Below, piece after piece: positions 6,853 through 14,302 of a stretch of DNA of 18,343 nt. Under the pieces are notes generated by a model, which saw nothing but the letters and a program-made list of their open reading frames with translations, did no database searches and was not told where the DNA came from. Origin of the DNA: Fidelibacterota bacterium UBA1134 (GTDB taxonomy: Bacteria > Fidelibacterota > Marinisomatia > Marinisomatales > S15-B10); assembly GCA_002311975.1 (NCBI GenBank), contig DCAL01000036.1, positions 18,894 to 37,236 on the forward strand. Direction: 5' to 3'. The stretch's first letter is position 1. Every line of letters starts with the position of its first letter. Made by a program: the position numbers and the translations under genes.

Positions 6853-8330
6853 CAGGAAACAAGTCCTCTTTCGGCAAGGTCTATGGCGCTCATGATGGCC
6901 TCCGCCTTGCTCACCGTTTCAAGATACTCTTTTTCGGGATCTGAATCGTAGACGATACCGGCCCCCGACTGGAAAGTGACGATACCGTCCTTCATGACCA
7001 TGGTCCGGATTGCGATACAGGTATTCAGATCTCCGCAGAAATCGAGGTATCCCACGGCGCCTGAGTATATGCCCCGGCGTGTTGGCTCCAGCTCGTGGAT
7101 AATTTCCATGGCACGAATCTTGGGAGCGCCGGTGGTGGTACCGGCGGGAAAGGTGTTCATGAGGGCATCCAAGGCATCGTGTTTCCCATTCAGCCTTCCC
7201 TTCACATCAGAGACAATATGCATGACGTGAGAGTAATTCTCCACAACCATCTGTTCATCCACGTGTACAGAGCCGTATTCAGCCACACGTCCCACGTCAT
7301 TCCGCCCGAGATCGAGAAGCATGAGGTGTTCGGCTCGTTCTTTTTCATCGGCAAGAAGCTCTGCCGCCAAGGCGGCATCCTCTTCCGGCGAGCCTCCTCG
7401 GGGGCGCGTTCCGGCTATGGGCCGTACCTCCACCTCGCCGTCGGATACCTTCACGAGAAGTTCAGGTGATGCACCGATGATATCGAAGTCATTCAGCTTT
7501 AGGTGAAACATGTAGGGAGATGGATTGACCGTCCTTAGAGCTCGGTAGAGCGTAATGGGCTCAACGGGGGTTCGGCGATGAAATTGTTGACTGAGCACGA
7601 TCTGAAAGGCATCGCCGGTGGTGATGTAATCCTTGGCCCTCTGAACAGCGGCATGGAATTGGGATTTCGTTAAGTTTGAGTGCAGTTTGCTCTGTTCTAC
7701 CCGAATAGGTGTTTGGGGATGGACATTTGTTTGCAGCATTTCTCGAATGACATCGATGCGCTCATGAGCGTGAGCAAAAGCTTCATGGAGGTTGGTGTCA
7801 TAATCAATGGGGACGTTGCAGAAAATGACAATTTGTCCCATCAGGTGGTCGAAGGCCACCAATTCTTCGAACAGCATGAACACCGCATCAGGGACTCCCA
7901 TATCTCCCTCCGTTCTGACAGGAACGTCCTCCACCCAGGTGATCGTCTCATAGCCGAGGTATCCCACAAGTCCGCCGGACAAGGAGGGAAGGCCGGGCAG
8001 CTTAACCGTTGCATACGCTGCCTTCGTATTCCGGAGGAGGGAGAGGAACGGTTCATCGGTCTCGAGTTTTCCGTCTTCGCCATGGACGGTCGTCACGCCG
8101 GCCCTGTGTTCCAGGACCAACTTCGGATTGATCCCCACATAGGAATACCGGGCGTACTGCGTACCCTTCTCCACCGACTCAAGGATGAATGCATAGGGGG
8201 AGTTCTTTTGCAGACTCATATAGGCAGAGACGGGAGTGAGCAGGTCCGCCAGTACCCTCTGGTAGACGGGTATCGTCCGGTATTGCTCGGCAAGCCGCAG
8301 AAACTCGTCTTTTTCCATTCTTCTCACCAT
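6852..8330 (-). CDS. trpE: anthranilate synthase component I
   Basis: This 492-residue subunit makes anthranilate from chorismate with ammonia from TrpG. The N-terminal domain keeps the feedback motif as ILES (49-52) followed by VEKGTQYARYSYVG, so allosteric Trp inhibition is expected. The C-terminal chorismate-binding domain shows DAFQIVLSQ, RPIAGTRPRGG, LLADEKERAEHLMLLDLGRND, TTTGAPKIRAMEIIHELEP and a late GAGIVYDSDPEKEY. The start is uncertain: ATG at 8330 is preceded by GGGAG at four bases, and ATG at 8318 (MEKDEFLRLAEQ) is preceded by GGTGA at five bases. The shorter form resembles other TrpE N termini more. It is the first structural gene after the attenuator. Confidence 0.97.
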   Translation of the reverse strand: MVRRMEKDEFLRLAEQYRTIPVYQRVLADLLTPVSAYMSLQKNSPYAFILESVEKGTQYARYSYVGINPKLVLEHRAGVTTVHGEDGKLETDEPFLSLLRNTKAAYATVKLPGLPSLSGGLVGYLGYETITWVEDVPVRTEGDMGVPDAVFMLFEELVAFDHLMGQIVIFCNVPIDYDTNLHEAFAHAHERIDVIREMLQTNVHPQTPIRVEQSKLHSNLTKSQFHAAVQRAKDYITTGDAFQIVLSQQFHRRTPVEPITLYRALRTVNPSPYMFHLKLNDFDIIGASPELLVKVSDGEVEVRPIAGTRPRGGSPEEDAALAAELLADEKERAEHLMLLDLGRNDVGRVAEYGSVHVDEQMVVENYSHVMHIVSDVKGRLNGKHDALDALMNTFPAGTTTGAPKIRAMEIIHELEPTRRGIYSGAVGYLDFCGDLNTCIAIRTMVMKDGIVTFQSGAGIVYDSDPEKEYLETVSKAEAIMSAIDLAERGLVS

Positions 8331-8345
8331 TCTACTCCCAGATAT

Positions 8346-8369
8346 AAAAAACCCCGCTTTCAGGCGGGG
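8346..8369 (-). terminator. intrinsic terminator acting as attenuator before trpE
   Basis: On the minus strand CCCCGC (8369-8364), a six-base loop, GCGGGG (8357-8352) and then six T (8351-8346) form a textbook rho-independent terminator. It lies only 15 bases before the first possible trpE start and downstream of the promoter and leader peptide, so it ends transcription ahead of the operon and is not the tail of aroQ. The upstream arm overlaps the ACCCCC of the proposed antiterminator by four bases, so the two structures cannot coexist. Confidence 0.9.
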
Positions 8370-8422
8370 GTGAAATCTCAGCAGGTATAGCGGTATCGCC
8401 TAAGGTCGCCGGATCAACCCCC
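8366..8422 (-). promoter_or_regulatory. proposed antiterminator and competing leader RNA segments
   Basis: On the minus strand GGGGGT (8422-8417, in leader codons 18-20) is exactly complementary to ACCCCC (8371-8366), whose last four bases belong to the terminator arm. Other pairings compete: TAAGG (8425-8421) with CCTTA (8405-8401), and TGGTAT, the Trp13-Tyr14 codons (8438-8433), with ATACCG (8396-8391) or a second ATACC (8388-8384). A ribosome stalled in the aromatic run would cover TGGTAT and free the G-run for antitermination. One that reaches the stop at 8400 would cover much of the G-run and let the terminator form. The pairings are visible in the sequence; the mechanism is inferred, and no energies were computed. 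Confidence 0.6.
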
Positions 8423-8474
8423 TTACGGTGTAATACCAAAAATAGCTGAAAAATCGGTTATCCGTCCGTTTCAT
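8400..8474 (-). CDS. aromatic leader peptide (24 residues) of the trp-phe-tyr supraoperon
   Basis: An ATG at 8474 opens a 24-codon frame ending with TAG at 8400, located between the promoter and the attenuator. Residues 8-15 read FFSYFWYY: three Phe, three Tyr and one Trp within eight codons, written TTT TTC AGC TAT TTT TGG TAT TAC. The first part is basic and polar (MKRTDNR), and the end is Arg-rich (RGLIRRP) with CGG, CGA and AGG codons. An in-frame TAA lies five codons upstream, so this ATG is the only ATG start of the frame. There is no Shine-Dalgarno, and the predicted transcript starts 2-4 bases before the ATG. It resembles in design the E. coli trp, pheA and pheST leader peptides but combines the three amino acids made by the operon downstream. 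It was too short to be listed as an ordinary ORF. Confidence 0.85.
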   Translation of the reverse strand: MKRTDNRFFSYFWYYTVRGLIRRP

Positions 8475-8483
8475 ATCGCTAAG

Positions 8484-8512
8484 ATATTAAACTATTTGAT
8501 GCGCCAGTGCAA
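8484..8512 (-). promoter_or_regulatory. sigma70-type promoter of the aromatic supraoperon
   Basis: On the minus strand TTGCAC (8512-8507) and TAATAT (8489-8484) are separated by exactly 17 bases. It lies in the gap between aroQ and the leader peptide, about 28 bases after the aroQ stop. A start about seven bases downstream would fall near 8476-8478, almost on the leader ATG at 8474. Confidence 0.75.
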
Positions 8513-8540
8513 GACTTTTGTGCTGGCTGAATCAGGTTTC

Positions 8541-8822
8541 TCATTCTGTGACATCGGTCTGTAGCTCCTGAGTGCGTCTTGTAGTCTCCATGATGGCTGA
8601 AAATATTTTCTCGATCTCTTCTCTGGCGATTCTCCCTTCCGCAAGGTTGACCACACGCTCAATGATTTCTTCTTCCCGCTTCACGTCTGTGGCGGGCAAG
8701 CCCAGTTCCAACTTCACCCTGCCTATCTCTTGCCCCAGTTTCAGCCGTCCGAGCAGCAATTCCAGCAACTCATCATCGAGCCTGTCAATACGTTTTCTGA
8801 TCTCAAGAATTCTACGTTTCAT
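8541..8822 (-). CDS. aroQ: chorismate mutase, AroQ class, monofunctional
   Basis: This 93-residue all-helical protein rearranges chorismate to prephenate, the entry to Phe and Tyr. Aligned by eye with the E. coli P-protein mutase domain, the active-site residues are Arg9, Arg26, Lys37, Asp46, Arg49 and Glu50, with a Gln near the C terminus in RRTQELQ. There is no fused dehydratase, dehydrogenase, DAHP synthase or ACT domain and no signal peptide, so it is cytosolic and probably not regulated by feedback. It lies 83 bases after the foldase gene and just before the supraoperon promoter, so it may be read with the foldase gene or from an unseen promoter. It supplies the prephenate used by PheA and TyrA encoded downstream. 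The start has only a weak AAAGG upstream. Confidence 0.93.
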   Translation of the reverse strand: MKRRILEIRKRIDRLDDELLELLLGRLKLGQEIGRVKLELGLPATDVKREEEIIERVVNLAEGRIAREEIEKIFSAIMETTRRTQELQTDVTE

Positions 8823-8905
8823 GGAAAATCGACAGCCTTTCGTGCACCAACGGGTTCATTTCCAACAATGTTTCTGCATAATCCCCACTATGACAAGATC
8901 GACAA

Positions 8906-10741
8906 TCAGAAGTAGTACTTTCGATTGTCCTCAATATCGGCTTCATTCCTGATCTTCTGAAGCCACGATGCAATGGCCTGATTCTCGTGCTGGGTCTGCA
9001 GATCCCTTCGGAGTAGCGACTTTTTCACTTCCCAATCGATACTGTCAAACTCGTCACTGTCTTCAAGCTTAATAATAGCGTAACCTCTGCCCAGTTCCAC
9101 AGGCCCCAGAATATCGCCGGGTTCCGATGCGAGCAACGCTCCGATGAGAGCTGTACTCCTGCCGATGCCCTGAAACGTTCCGTTAAGTTTAGCTGTGACG
9201 GGACCGACAAGTTCCACCTTCCCATCTTCGTGGGCCACAGCTTCCAGTGAAGCGCCCCCAGCGATATTCCTGTAAACTGAATCAGCAAGCGACTCCGCAC
9301 TTGCCTGCTGCTTCTCGACTTTGAGCTGATTTCGAATCTGACTGTTCACTTCTTGATACGGTCTTGTTCCGGCGGTCACAACAGAGTCCAGTCGGAAGAT
9401 GGCAAATGAACGGTCTGACTCCAAGATCTCGCTGACGTCATCTATTTTGCCGTCAAAGGCAAAGCGGACAGGAGAGAGGAAGTAACCGAATCCCGGCAGG
9501 AATGTTGTATTATCAAATAACGGTTGAAAAGAAATGGCTTCTATGGTGTTCATTTCCAGCGCCCTGTTGAATCCATAATCTTCAATGTCAAAAGAAAACT
9601 GGACAGCTTGATTCCGGATATTCTCGCTGGTCGTCGGACCCATATTCACCTTCAGCAAGATGTGACTGGCGAGAACCTCTTCCTTGTCATCGGTAAGCCG
9701 CTTCTCCCGTATCCAGATTATGTGGTAGCCGAAGTTCGATTCGACGGGACCGACAATATCTCCCGCATCTGCACCGAATGCCGCTTCCTCAAACGGCTTC
9801 ACCATCCCTCCACGACCGAACCAGCCTAAATCACCGCCGCGTCCCTGCCCATCTGGGCCTATATTCCCCGGGTCAAGAGAGTAGTCGTTTGCCAACGCAG
9901 CGAACTCATCGCCCGATCTTAATCTCTCGAGGATTTCCGCTGCCTCCCGAAGGACGAGAGAAGTATCCTCCGCGGACGGGCTCTTCTCCCACTCAACATA
10001 GCTGAGAACGCGCGATTCGTCACGCTGAAAGTTTTCAGGATTCATGAAGTAGTAATTCTCGATTTCATCATCGGTCGGGGTGACGCTTTCATCGGTGAAA
10101 TTCTGTGAGCGGATGACCACTCCCGAGATGGTGTAGCTCAGATTCCTCTTGATGTATTCAGTCCTGACGTCGTCTTCAGTAATCCTGCTGCTCTCCCGGA
10201 TCTGATCAAAAAGCATCTGTCGCGGCAGATAACCCCTGACGAAATCTTCTATTGGCCGCCACTCGTCTGCTTGCGGACTCTGAAGCGCCTCAACATATTT
10301 CCGGCGGTCAAATAATCCGTTCGTCTGGAAATCTTCAATGGCTTGAACCGTTGGCGGTGGACTGTTCAGCAGATGGTAATAGACGTCGTCATCTGTGATA
10401 CGTATGTTGCGTTCTTTGATCTGTTGATCGATGAGGGTGAATTCCACCAGTTCATCCAGCAGACCGTTGCGAAACTGATTCAGTTGCCTGTCGTCGATTT
10501 CCTGTCCCTGTGCGCGCATCTGTTCCAAGCGATGATTCAGTTGGTGATGAAATTCCTCGGGTGCAATTATTTGACCATTGACAACAGCAATGGCATTGCG
10601 GACATCCGTCTTTCCCAGTAATTGATTAACGATATCTGCCCCGCCCACAAGTCCGCCAACCGTCATGCTGCCAATAAACATGATCAGCAGGAACCACAGC
10701 ATGATATGCATCCTGTCGCGCAAAATGTTCATCATTCCCAT
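8906..10741 (-). CDS. membrane-anchored SurA/PpiD-like peptidyl-prolyl isomerase
   Basis: This protein of about 611 residues is of the PpiD/SurA foldase type and assists folding of exported proteins outside the cytoplasmic membrane. A single N-terminal membrane segment (about residues 11-33, IMLWFLLIMFIGS) follows a short basic start. A SurA-N-like helical region comes next, with NAIAVVNGQIIAPEEF, then a parvulin domain near residues 243-348 containing DEFAALANDYSLDPG, GGDLGWFGRGGMVKPFEEAAF and VESNFGYHIIWI. A second, degenerate parvulin-like part starts with ASHILLKV, and a remnant GDILGPVELGRGYAIIKLED lies near the end. The frame is open up to 10813, but that ATG lies inside the proposed -35 box. 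The start at 10741 (MGMMNILRDRM) places the membrane helix as in PpiD; 10735 or 10732 is also possible. Confidence 0.85.
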   Translation of the reverse strand: MGMMNILRDRMHIMLWFLLIMFIGSMTVGGLVGGADIVNQLLGKTDVRNAIAVVNGQIIAPEEFHHQLNHRLEQMRAQGQEIDDRQLNQFRNGLLDELVEFTLIDQQIKERNIRITDDDVYYHLLNSPPPTVQAIEDFQTNGLFDRRKYVEALQSPQADEWRPIEDFVRGYLPRQMLFDQIRESSRITEDDVRTEYIKRNLSYTISGVVIRSQNFTDESVTPTDDEIENYYFMNPENFQRDESRVLSYVEWEKSPSAEDTSLVLREAAEILERLRSGDEFAALANDYSLDPGNIGPDGQGRGGDLGWFGRGGMVKPFEEAAFGADAGDIVGPVESNFGYHIIWIREKRLTDDKEEVLASHILLKVNMGPTTSENIRNQAVQFSFDIEDYGFNRALEMNTIEAISFQPLFDNTTFLPGFGYFLSPVRFAFDGKIDDVSEILESDRSFAIFRLDSVVTAGTRPYQEVNSQIRNQLKVEKQQASAESLADSVYRNIAGGASLEAVAHEDGKVELVGPVTAKLNGTFQGIGRSTALIGALLASEPGDILGPVELGRGYAIIKLEDSDEFDSIDWEVKKSLLRRDLQTQHENQAIASWLQKIRNEADIEDNRKYYF

Positions 10742-10785
10742 ATTCAGTTTTCCAATCGTATTAGATTGCCAGAAAAATGCAGCGA

Positions 10786-10813
10786 AATATAGGGAGATTT
10801 GGTACCTTTTCAA
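10786..10813 (-). promoter_or_regulatory. candidate sigma70 promoter for the foldase gene
   Basis: On the minus strand TTGAAA (10813-10808) and TATATT (10791-10786) are 16 bases apart. A transcript would start near 10779, leaving an untranslated leader of about 38 bases before the ATG at 10741. It supports the shorter protein start. The 275-base divergent region 10742-11016 holds no gene that I can support. Confidence 0.5.
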
Positions 10814-11002
10814 ACAGTCGAGGAGGGGAAAAGCAAAAGAGGTAAGACGAGAGGCGAGTGAGGAAGAACAAATGTCAGCAAGCTGGAAGCCTAAAAACCC
10901 ATTTGAAAATAGAACTCGAAGCTTTAGATGTAATCGGTGAAGAAATAACCGAAGTACAAATTACGATACGAGCATCGTGACCGATCAACGCAAACCGATA
11001 CT

Positions 11003-11016
11003 CTAAGGGAGGTGAC
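11003..11016 (+). promoter_or_regulatory. strong Shine-Dalgarno of the MDR oxidoreductase gene
   Basis: AAGGGAGGTGA ends a few bases before the ATG at 11017. It is an almost perfect match to the 16S anti-Shine-Dalgarno and fixes this start. Confidence 0.8.
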
Positions 11017-12042
11017 ATGAGACAGGTATGGATATCAAAGCACGGTCTGCCGCAAGTACTGCAACTGAAAGAAGGGCCCGATCCGGCGCCGTGTGAGGGA
11101 GAAGTCCGGATTGATGTCCATTTTTCAGGTATCAATTTTGCTGATATTCTTGCCCGGATGGGGCTGTATCCCGATTCGCCCAAGGTACCGTGTGTCATCG
11201 GCTACGAAGTGAGCGGCCTTGTTGACAAGATGGGGGAGGGTGTTGACAGTTCCTGGATCGGCAGGCGAGTGGTGAGTTTCACACGATTCGGCGGTTATTC
11301 AGATAAGGTTATTGTGGCGGCCGACCAACTGGCTGAAGTTCCTGAAGATGTCTCCCTTGAAGCCGCCGCCGCCCTGCCTGTCAATTATCTTACCGCATAC
11401 ATCATGATGGTGGAACAGGCGAGGTTGCGCGCGGGCGATACAGTACTTATCCACGGCATTGGCGGCGGCGTCGGTATAGCGGCGCTGCAGTTGGCGAGCA
11501 TTCTTGAGGCTGATGTGATTGGTACCGCTTCCGCGGGCAAGCACGACCGGTTGCGAAAAATGGGCGTGGAGAAACTGATCGATTATCGTGAGGAAGACTT
11601 TACAGAAAGGACTATGCAGATGACAGATGGCACCGGCGTTGACCTTGTACTTGATCCCATCGGGGGAAAGAGCTTCTGGCGCAGTTACCAGTGTCTGCGG
11701 CCCCTTGGCAATGTCATCTTCTACGGCTTCTCCGCCTCTGCGCCGGGAAAGAAACGCAGCCTCATATCAGGCCTGAAGGCCCTTCTATCTACAAAACGCT
11801 ACCATCCTATCCGTCTGGTGAATGCAAACAAGGGTGTGATGGGATGCAATCTCGGTCATCTCTGGCAAGAGAGAAAACGGCTGAGGCGTGGGATAACTCA
11901 GCTTGTGGAGTGGCTTGGGGAGGGGAAGATTACCCCGGTGGTGGATGAAATCTTCCCGCTCGAGCAAGCGGCCGAAGCACACCGGTATATCCAGGATAGA
12001 AAAAACTTCGGTAAGGTTTTGCTCGCGTCAAATGAAAAGTGA
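11017..12042 (+). CDS. zinc-independent MDR oxidoreductase, quinone reductase/VAT-1-like
   Basis: This 341-residue medium-chain dehydrogenase/reductase probably uses NADPH to reduce quinones or enones; the true substrate is unknown. The GroES-like N-terminal half contains VHFSGINFADILARMGLYP and PCVIGYEVSGLVDKMGEGV. The linker PVNYLTAYIMM is typical of Qor and VAT-1 proteins. The Rossmann half has VLIHGIGGGVGIAALQLA for nucleotide binding and DLVLDPIGGKSFWRSYQCLRPLGNVIFYG. The cysteine ligands of zinc alcohol dehydrogenases are missing. The C-terminal GCNLGHLW and FPLEQAAEAHRYIQDRKNFGKVLL fit the VAT-1 branch. It overlaps the DNA glycosylase gene by 11 bases, so the two are probably one transcript. 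Confidence 0.88.
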   Translation: MRQVWISKHGLPQVLQLKEGPDPAPCEGEVRIDVHFSGINFADILARMGLYPDSPKVPCVIGYEVSGLVDKMGEGVDSSWIGRRVVSFTRFGGYSDKVIVAADQLAEVPEDVSLEAAAALPVNYLTAYIMMVEQARLRAGDTVLIHGIGGGVGIAALQLASILEADVIGTASAGKHDRLRKMGVEKLIDYREEDFTERTMQMTDGTGVDLVLDPIGGKSFWRSYQCLRPLGNVIFYGFSASAPGKKRSLISGLKALLSTKRYHPIRLVNANKGVMGCNLGHLWQERKRLRRGITQLVEWLGEGKITPVVDEIFPLEQAAEAHRYIQDRKNFGKVLLASNEK

Positions 12043-12718
12043 GCTTCAGGCGCTCGAGGATTCCGTTGTTGTGTGCAGAAGATGTCCGCGGCTCGTGGAG
12101 TTCCGCGAATCGGTGGCGAAGGCCAAGCGGAAGCAGTTCATGGACTGGAACTACTGGGGCAAGCCGGTTCCCGGTTATGGTGATCCAGAGGCGAAGCTCC
12201 TTCTCATCGGGCTGGCTCCCGCGGCACACGGTGGTAATCGGACGGGAAGAGTCTTCACTGGTGACAAATCAGCCGAGTTTCTCATGAGATGTCTCCACTA
12301 TGTGGGACTGGCAAACCAGCCGAACTCTGATTTCCGTGATGATGGACTTGAGCTATACAGAACTTACATGACGCCGGTACTCAAGTGCGTGCCGCCGGAG
12401 GACAAGCCGAAACCTGATGAATTGACCAACTGTTTCCCGTTCTTTGAGGAGGAGCTGTCTATTTTGGCGAATGCATCGTGCATGTTGGCTCTGGGAAAGA
12501 TTGCCTTTGACGGATGCCTCCGCTACTTCAGAATGCGATATGAATTCAAGAAGAAAGATTATCCCTTCGGTCACGGAAACACGTACCGGTTCGAATCCGG
12601 AATGGAACTGGTGGCGGCTTACCACCCGAGTCCGCGGAATGTCAATACGGGCAGACTGACTTATGAAGCGATGATAGAACTGCTGGAGAAGGTGAAGTTG
12701 CTCTCGAAGATTCGCTAA
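12032..12718 (+). CDS. udgB: uracil-DNA glycosylase, family 5 (UDGb) type with Fe-S cluster
   Basis: This 228-residue protein would excise uracil, and probably other deaminated bases, from DNA. Motif 1 is GLAPAAHGGNRTGR (60-73), the form with a His in place of the acidic or polar catalytic residue of other UDG families, typical of family 5. Motif 3 is HPSPRNVNTGRLT (starting at His198). Cys15, Cys18, Cys119 and Cys134 are placed as the four ligands of the 4Fe-4S cluster of family 4/5 enzymes. The ATG lies inside the end of the preceding gene with only a weak ribosome site, so its translation is probably coupled. It ends three bases from the convergent oxidoreductase gene, with no clear terminator between them. 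Family 4 is the alternative, but the AHG motif argues against it. Confidence 0.88.
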   Translation: MKSELQALEDSVVVCRRCPRLVEFRESVAKAKRKQFMDWNYWGKPVPGYGDPEAKLLLIGLAPAAHGGNRTGRVFTGDKSAEFLMRCLHYVGLANQPNSDFRDDGLELYRTYMTPVLKCVPPEDKPKPDELTNCFPFFEEELSILANASCMLALGKIAFDGCLRYFRMRYEFKKKDYPFGHGNTYRFESGMELVAAYHPSPRNVNTGRLTYEAMIELLEKVKLLSKIR

Positions 12719-12721
12719 GAG

Positions 12722-14302
12722 TTAGTTCTTCAAATCGCGGAGGATCTCTCGACTGGCATTCCAACCGGGAGCACCGGTAATTCCGCCGCCGGGATGTGTC
12801 CCCGATCCGCACAGATATAGGTTCTCAATAGGCGTGCGGTACTGAGCCCATCCCGCTACGGGGCGCATGAAGAAGAACTGATCTAGCATCATTTCACCGT
12901 GGTTGATGTTTCCTTCGGTGAGTCCGAACTGCTCTTCCAGATCGAGCGGAGATAGGACCACTGTATCCTCGATTAGATCTCCGAAACCCGGAGCGTACTC
13001 ACTCACGGTTGAGAGTGCCGATTGCAGAAGCGCCTCTTTTGTACCCTTATTCCATTCCCCTTGCCGCAGTTGATAGGGAGCGTACTGAAGGGTGATGGAC
13101 ATGGTGTGTTTTCCATCGGGGGCCAGAGTTGAGTCCGTGAGAGATGGGATAACGATCTCCAGATATGGATGGTAAGAACAGCGGCCGTATTTGGCAGCAT
13201 CGTAGGCTTGCTCAAGATATTCCAACTTCGGGCTGATAGAGATGACGCCGCGAAGATCGGCCTCATCTGTGAAGACGCGAAATCTCGGCAAGTCGTTCAA
13301 CGCCAGATGGATCCTTGCCATGGCTCCTCTGTACTTGATGGCTTTGACTTGGCGGGTGAATCTCGGCTCGAGGTTCTCTCGTCCCACAAGATCAAGGAGT
13401 GTAACGCTCGGTCCGGCGTTGGAGATGATGCGATGCGCCTTAAATTCTTCGCCACTCCCAAGGAGAACTCCACCAGCCTGGTTCTCATCCGTAAGAATCT
13501 TCCGTACGATTGCATTCGTTCTGATATCTACGCCCAGATGTTCCGCGGCGGCGGCGAGGGCGTTAGAGAAGTTTCCCATCCCGCCCTGAACGAATCCAGC
13601 CGGCCGTAGCGCTCCGTTTCGACAGCCCACGTGATTATGGAGGAAAAGATATGCCGTTCCCACAGCCATCGGTCCCTGGCACAGACCGTGGATTGCTGAA
13701 GCCGCCAGCGTGCCGCGAAGAGGCTCCGATTCGAACCATTCGTCAAGGAGTTCCGGCATGGTCATGGGGAGGACTCTCAGCAGCTCTACGAGCGTTTTCC
13801 GGCCGTACTTTCTCAACGGCTTCAGTAGTCCGCGCATGGAGATGAGATGCTCCAATCCCAAATCGGGGACCGGAGGAGGCGTCATGGAGTAAAGCGGTTC
13901 GAGAAAGGCAACGAGTTGCGCAATCCGATCGATGAATCCGGACCAATTCTCGGCATCCGCCTTAGAGAATTGTCGGATGCTCTCAGCTGTTGTGGACGCG
14001 TCAGCTGACAGGCGCAGGCAGTTTCCATCCGGTAGAGGGGTGACGACGGAGGGATCGGTCCACTGAACTTTGAATCTGTCATCTTCAAGCTTCAGCTCTT
14101 TCAGAAGGCGGGGGTGAAGCCAGCGGATGTAGTCAACGCACGTATTGAAATGGAATCTGGGAATAAGTTCTTCCGTGATGGCGATGCCGCCCACGCTGTG
14201 TCTCTTCTCGAGGACGAGGACGCGCTGTCCCGCCTTGGCGAGACGTACCGCTGCCACCAGCCCGTTATGCCCAGCACCGATTATGATGGAATCGTAGCGC
14301 AT
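12722..14302 (-). CDS. FAD-dependent oxidoreductase, phytoene-desaturase/PYROXD2-like (copy 2)
   Basis: This 526-residue flavoprotein starts with the dinucleotide fold DSIIIGAGHNGLVAA (GxGxxG at 9-14) and the ribose-binding Glu32 in LVLEKRHSVGG. The C-terminal FAD motif NLYLCGSGTHPGGGITGAPG is that of the CrtI/PYROXD2 group. The substrate cannot be read from the sequence, and no phytoene synthase is nearby, so carotenoid work is not implied. The frame is open to 14428, but the ATG at 14302 (MRYDSIIIG) starts right at the fold and shares a base with the upstream stop (TAATG). It is a paralog of the gene just upstream, with which it shares overall layout and exact length. Confidence 0.88.
   Translation of the reverse strand: MRYDSIIIGAGHNGLVAAVRLAKAGQRVLVLEKRHSVGGIAITEELIPRFHFNTCVDYIRWLHPRLLKELKLEDDRFKVQWTDPSVVTPLPDGNCLRLSADASTTAESIRQFSKADAENWSGFIDRIAQLVAFLEPLYSMTPPPVPDLGLEHLISMRGLLKPLRKYGRKTLVELLRVLPMTMPELLDEWFESEPLRGTLAASAIHGLCQGPMAVGTAYLFLHNHVGCRNGALRPAGFVQGGMGNFSNALAAAAEHLGVDIRTNAIVRKILTDENQAGGVLLGSGEEFKAHRIISNAGPSVTLLDLVGRENLEPRFTRQVKAIKYRGAMARIHLALNDLPRFRVFTDEADLRGVISISPKLEYLEQAYDAAKYGRCSYHPYLEIVIPSLTDSTLAPDGKHTMSITLQYAPYQLRQGEWNKGTKEALLQSALSTVSEYAPGFGDLIEDTVVLSPLDLEEQFGLTEGNINHGEMMLDQFFFMRPVAGWAQYRTPIENLYLCGSGTHPGGGITGAPGWNASREILRDLKN

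Noticed and set aside
8331..8480. TRAP-type control by GAG/UAG triplet repeats
   Set aside because: No regularly spaced GAG or UAG triplets are present in the leader RNA.
8503..8527. GCCAG / CTGGC dyad around the -35 box as a repressor operator
   Set aside because: Only five base pairs with a 15-base interval and no likeness to the TrpR operator; likely chance.
8331..8540. T-box riboswitch controlling the trp operon
   Set aside because: No AGGGTGGNACCGCG-like antiterminator bulge or specifier stem was found; the aromatic leader peptide explains the terminator better.
10742..10813. Upstream ATG for the foldase at 10813
   Set aside because: It would fall in the proposed -35 box and add a stretch before the membrane anchor that is not typical of PpiD proteins.
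12719..12745. Bidirectional terminator between the convergent DNA glycosylase and FAD genes
   Set aside because: Only three bases separate the genes and no GC-rich hairpin with a U-run was seen nearby.
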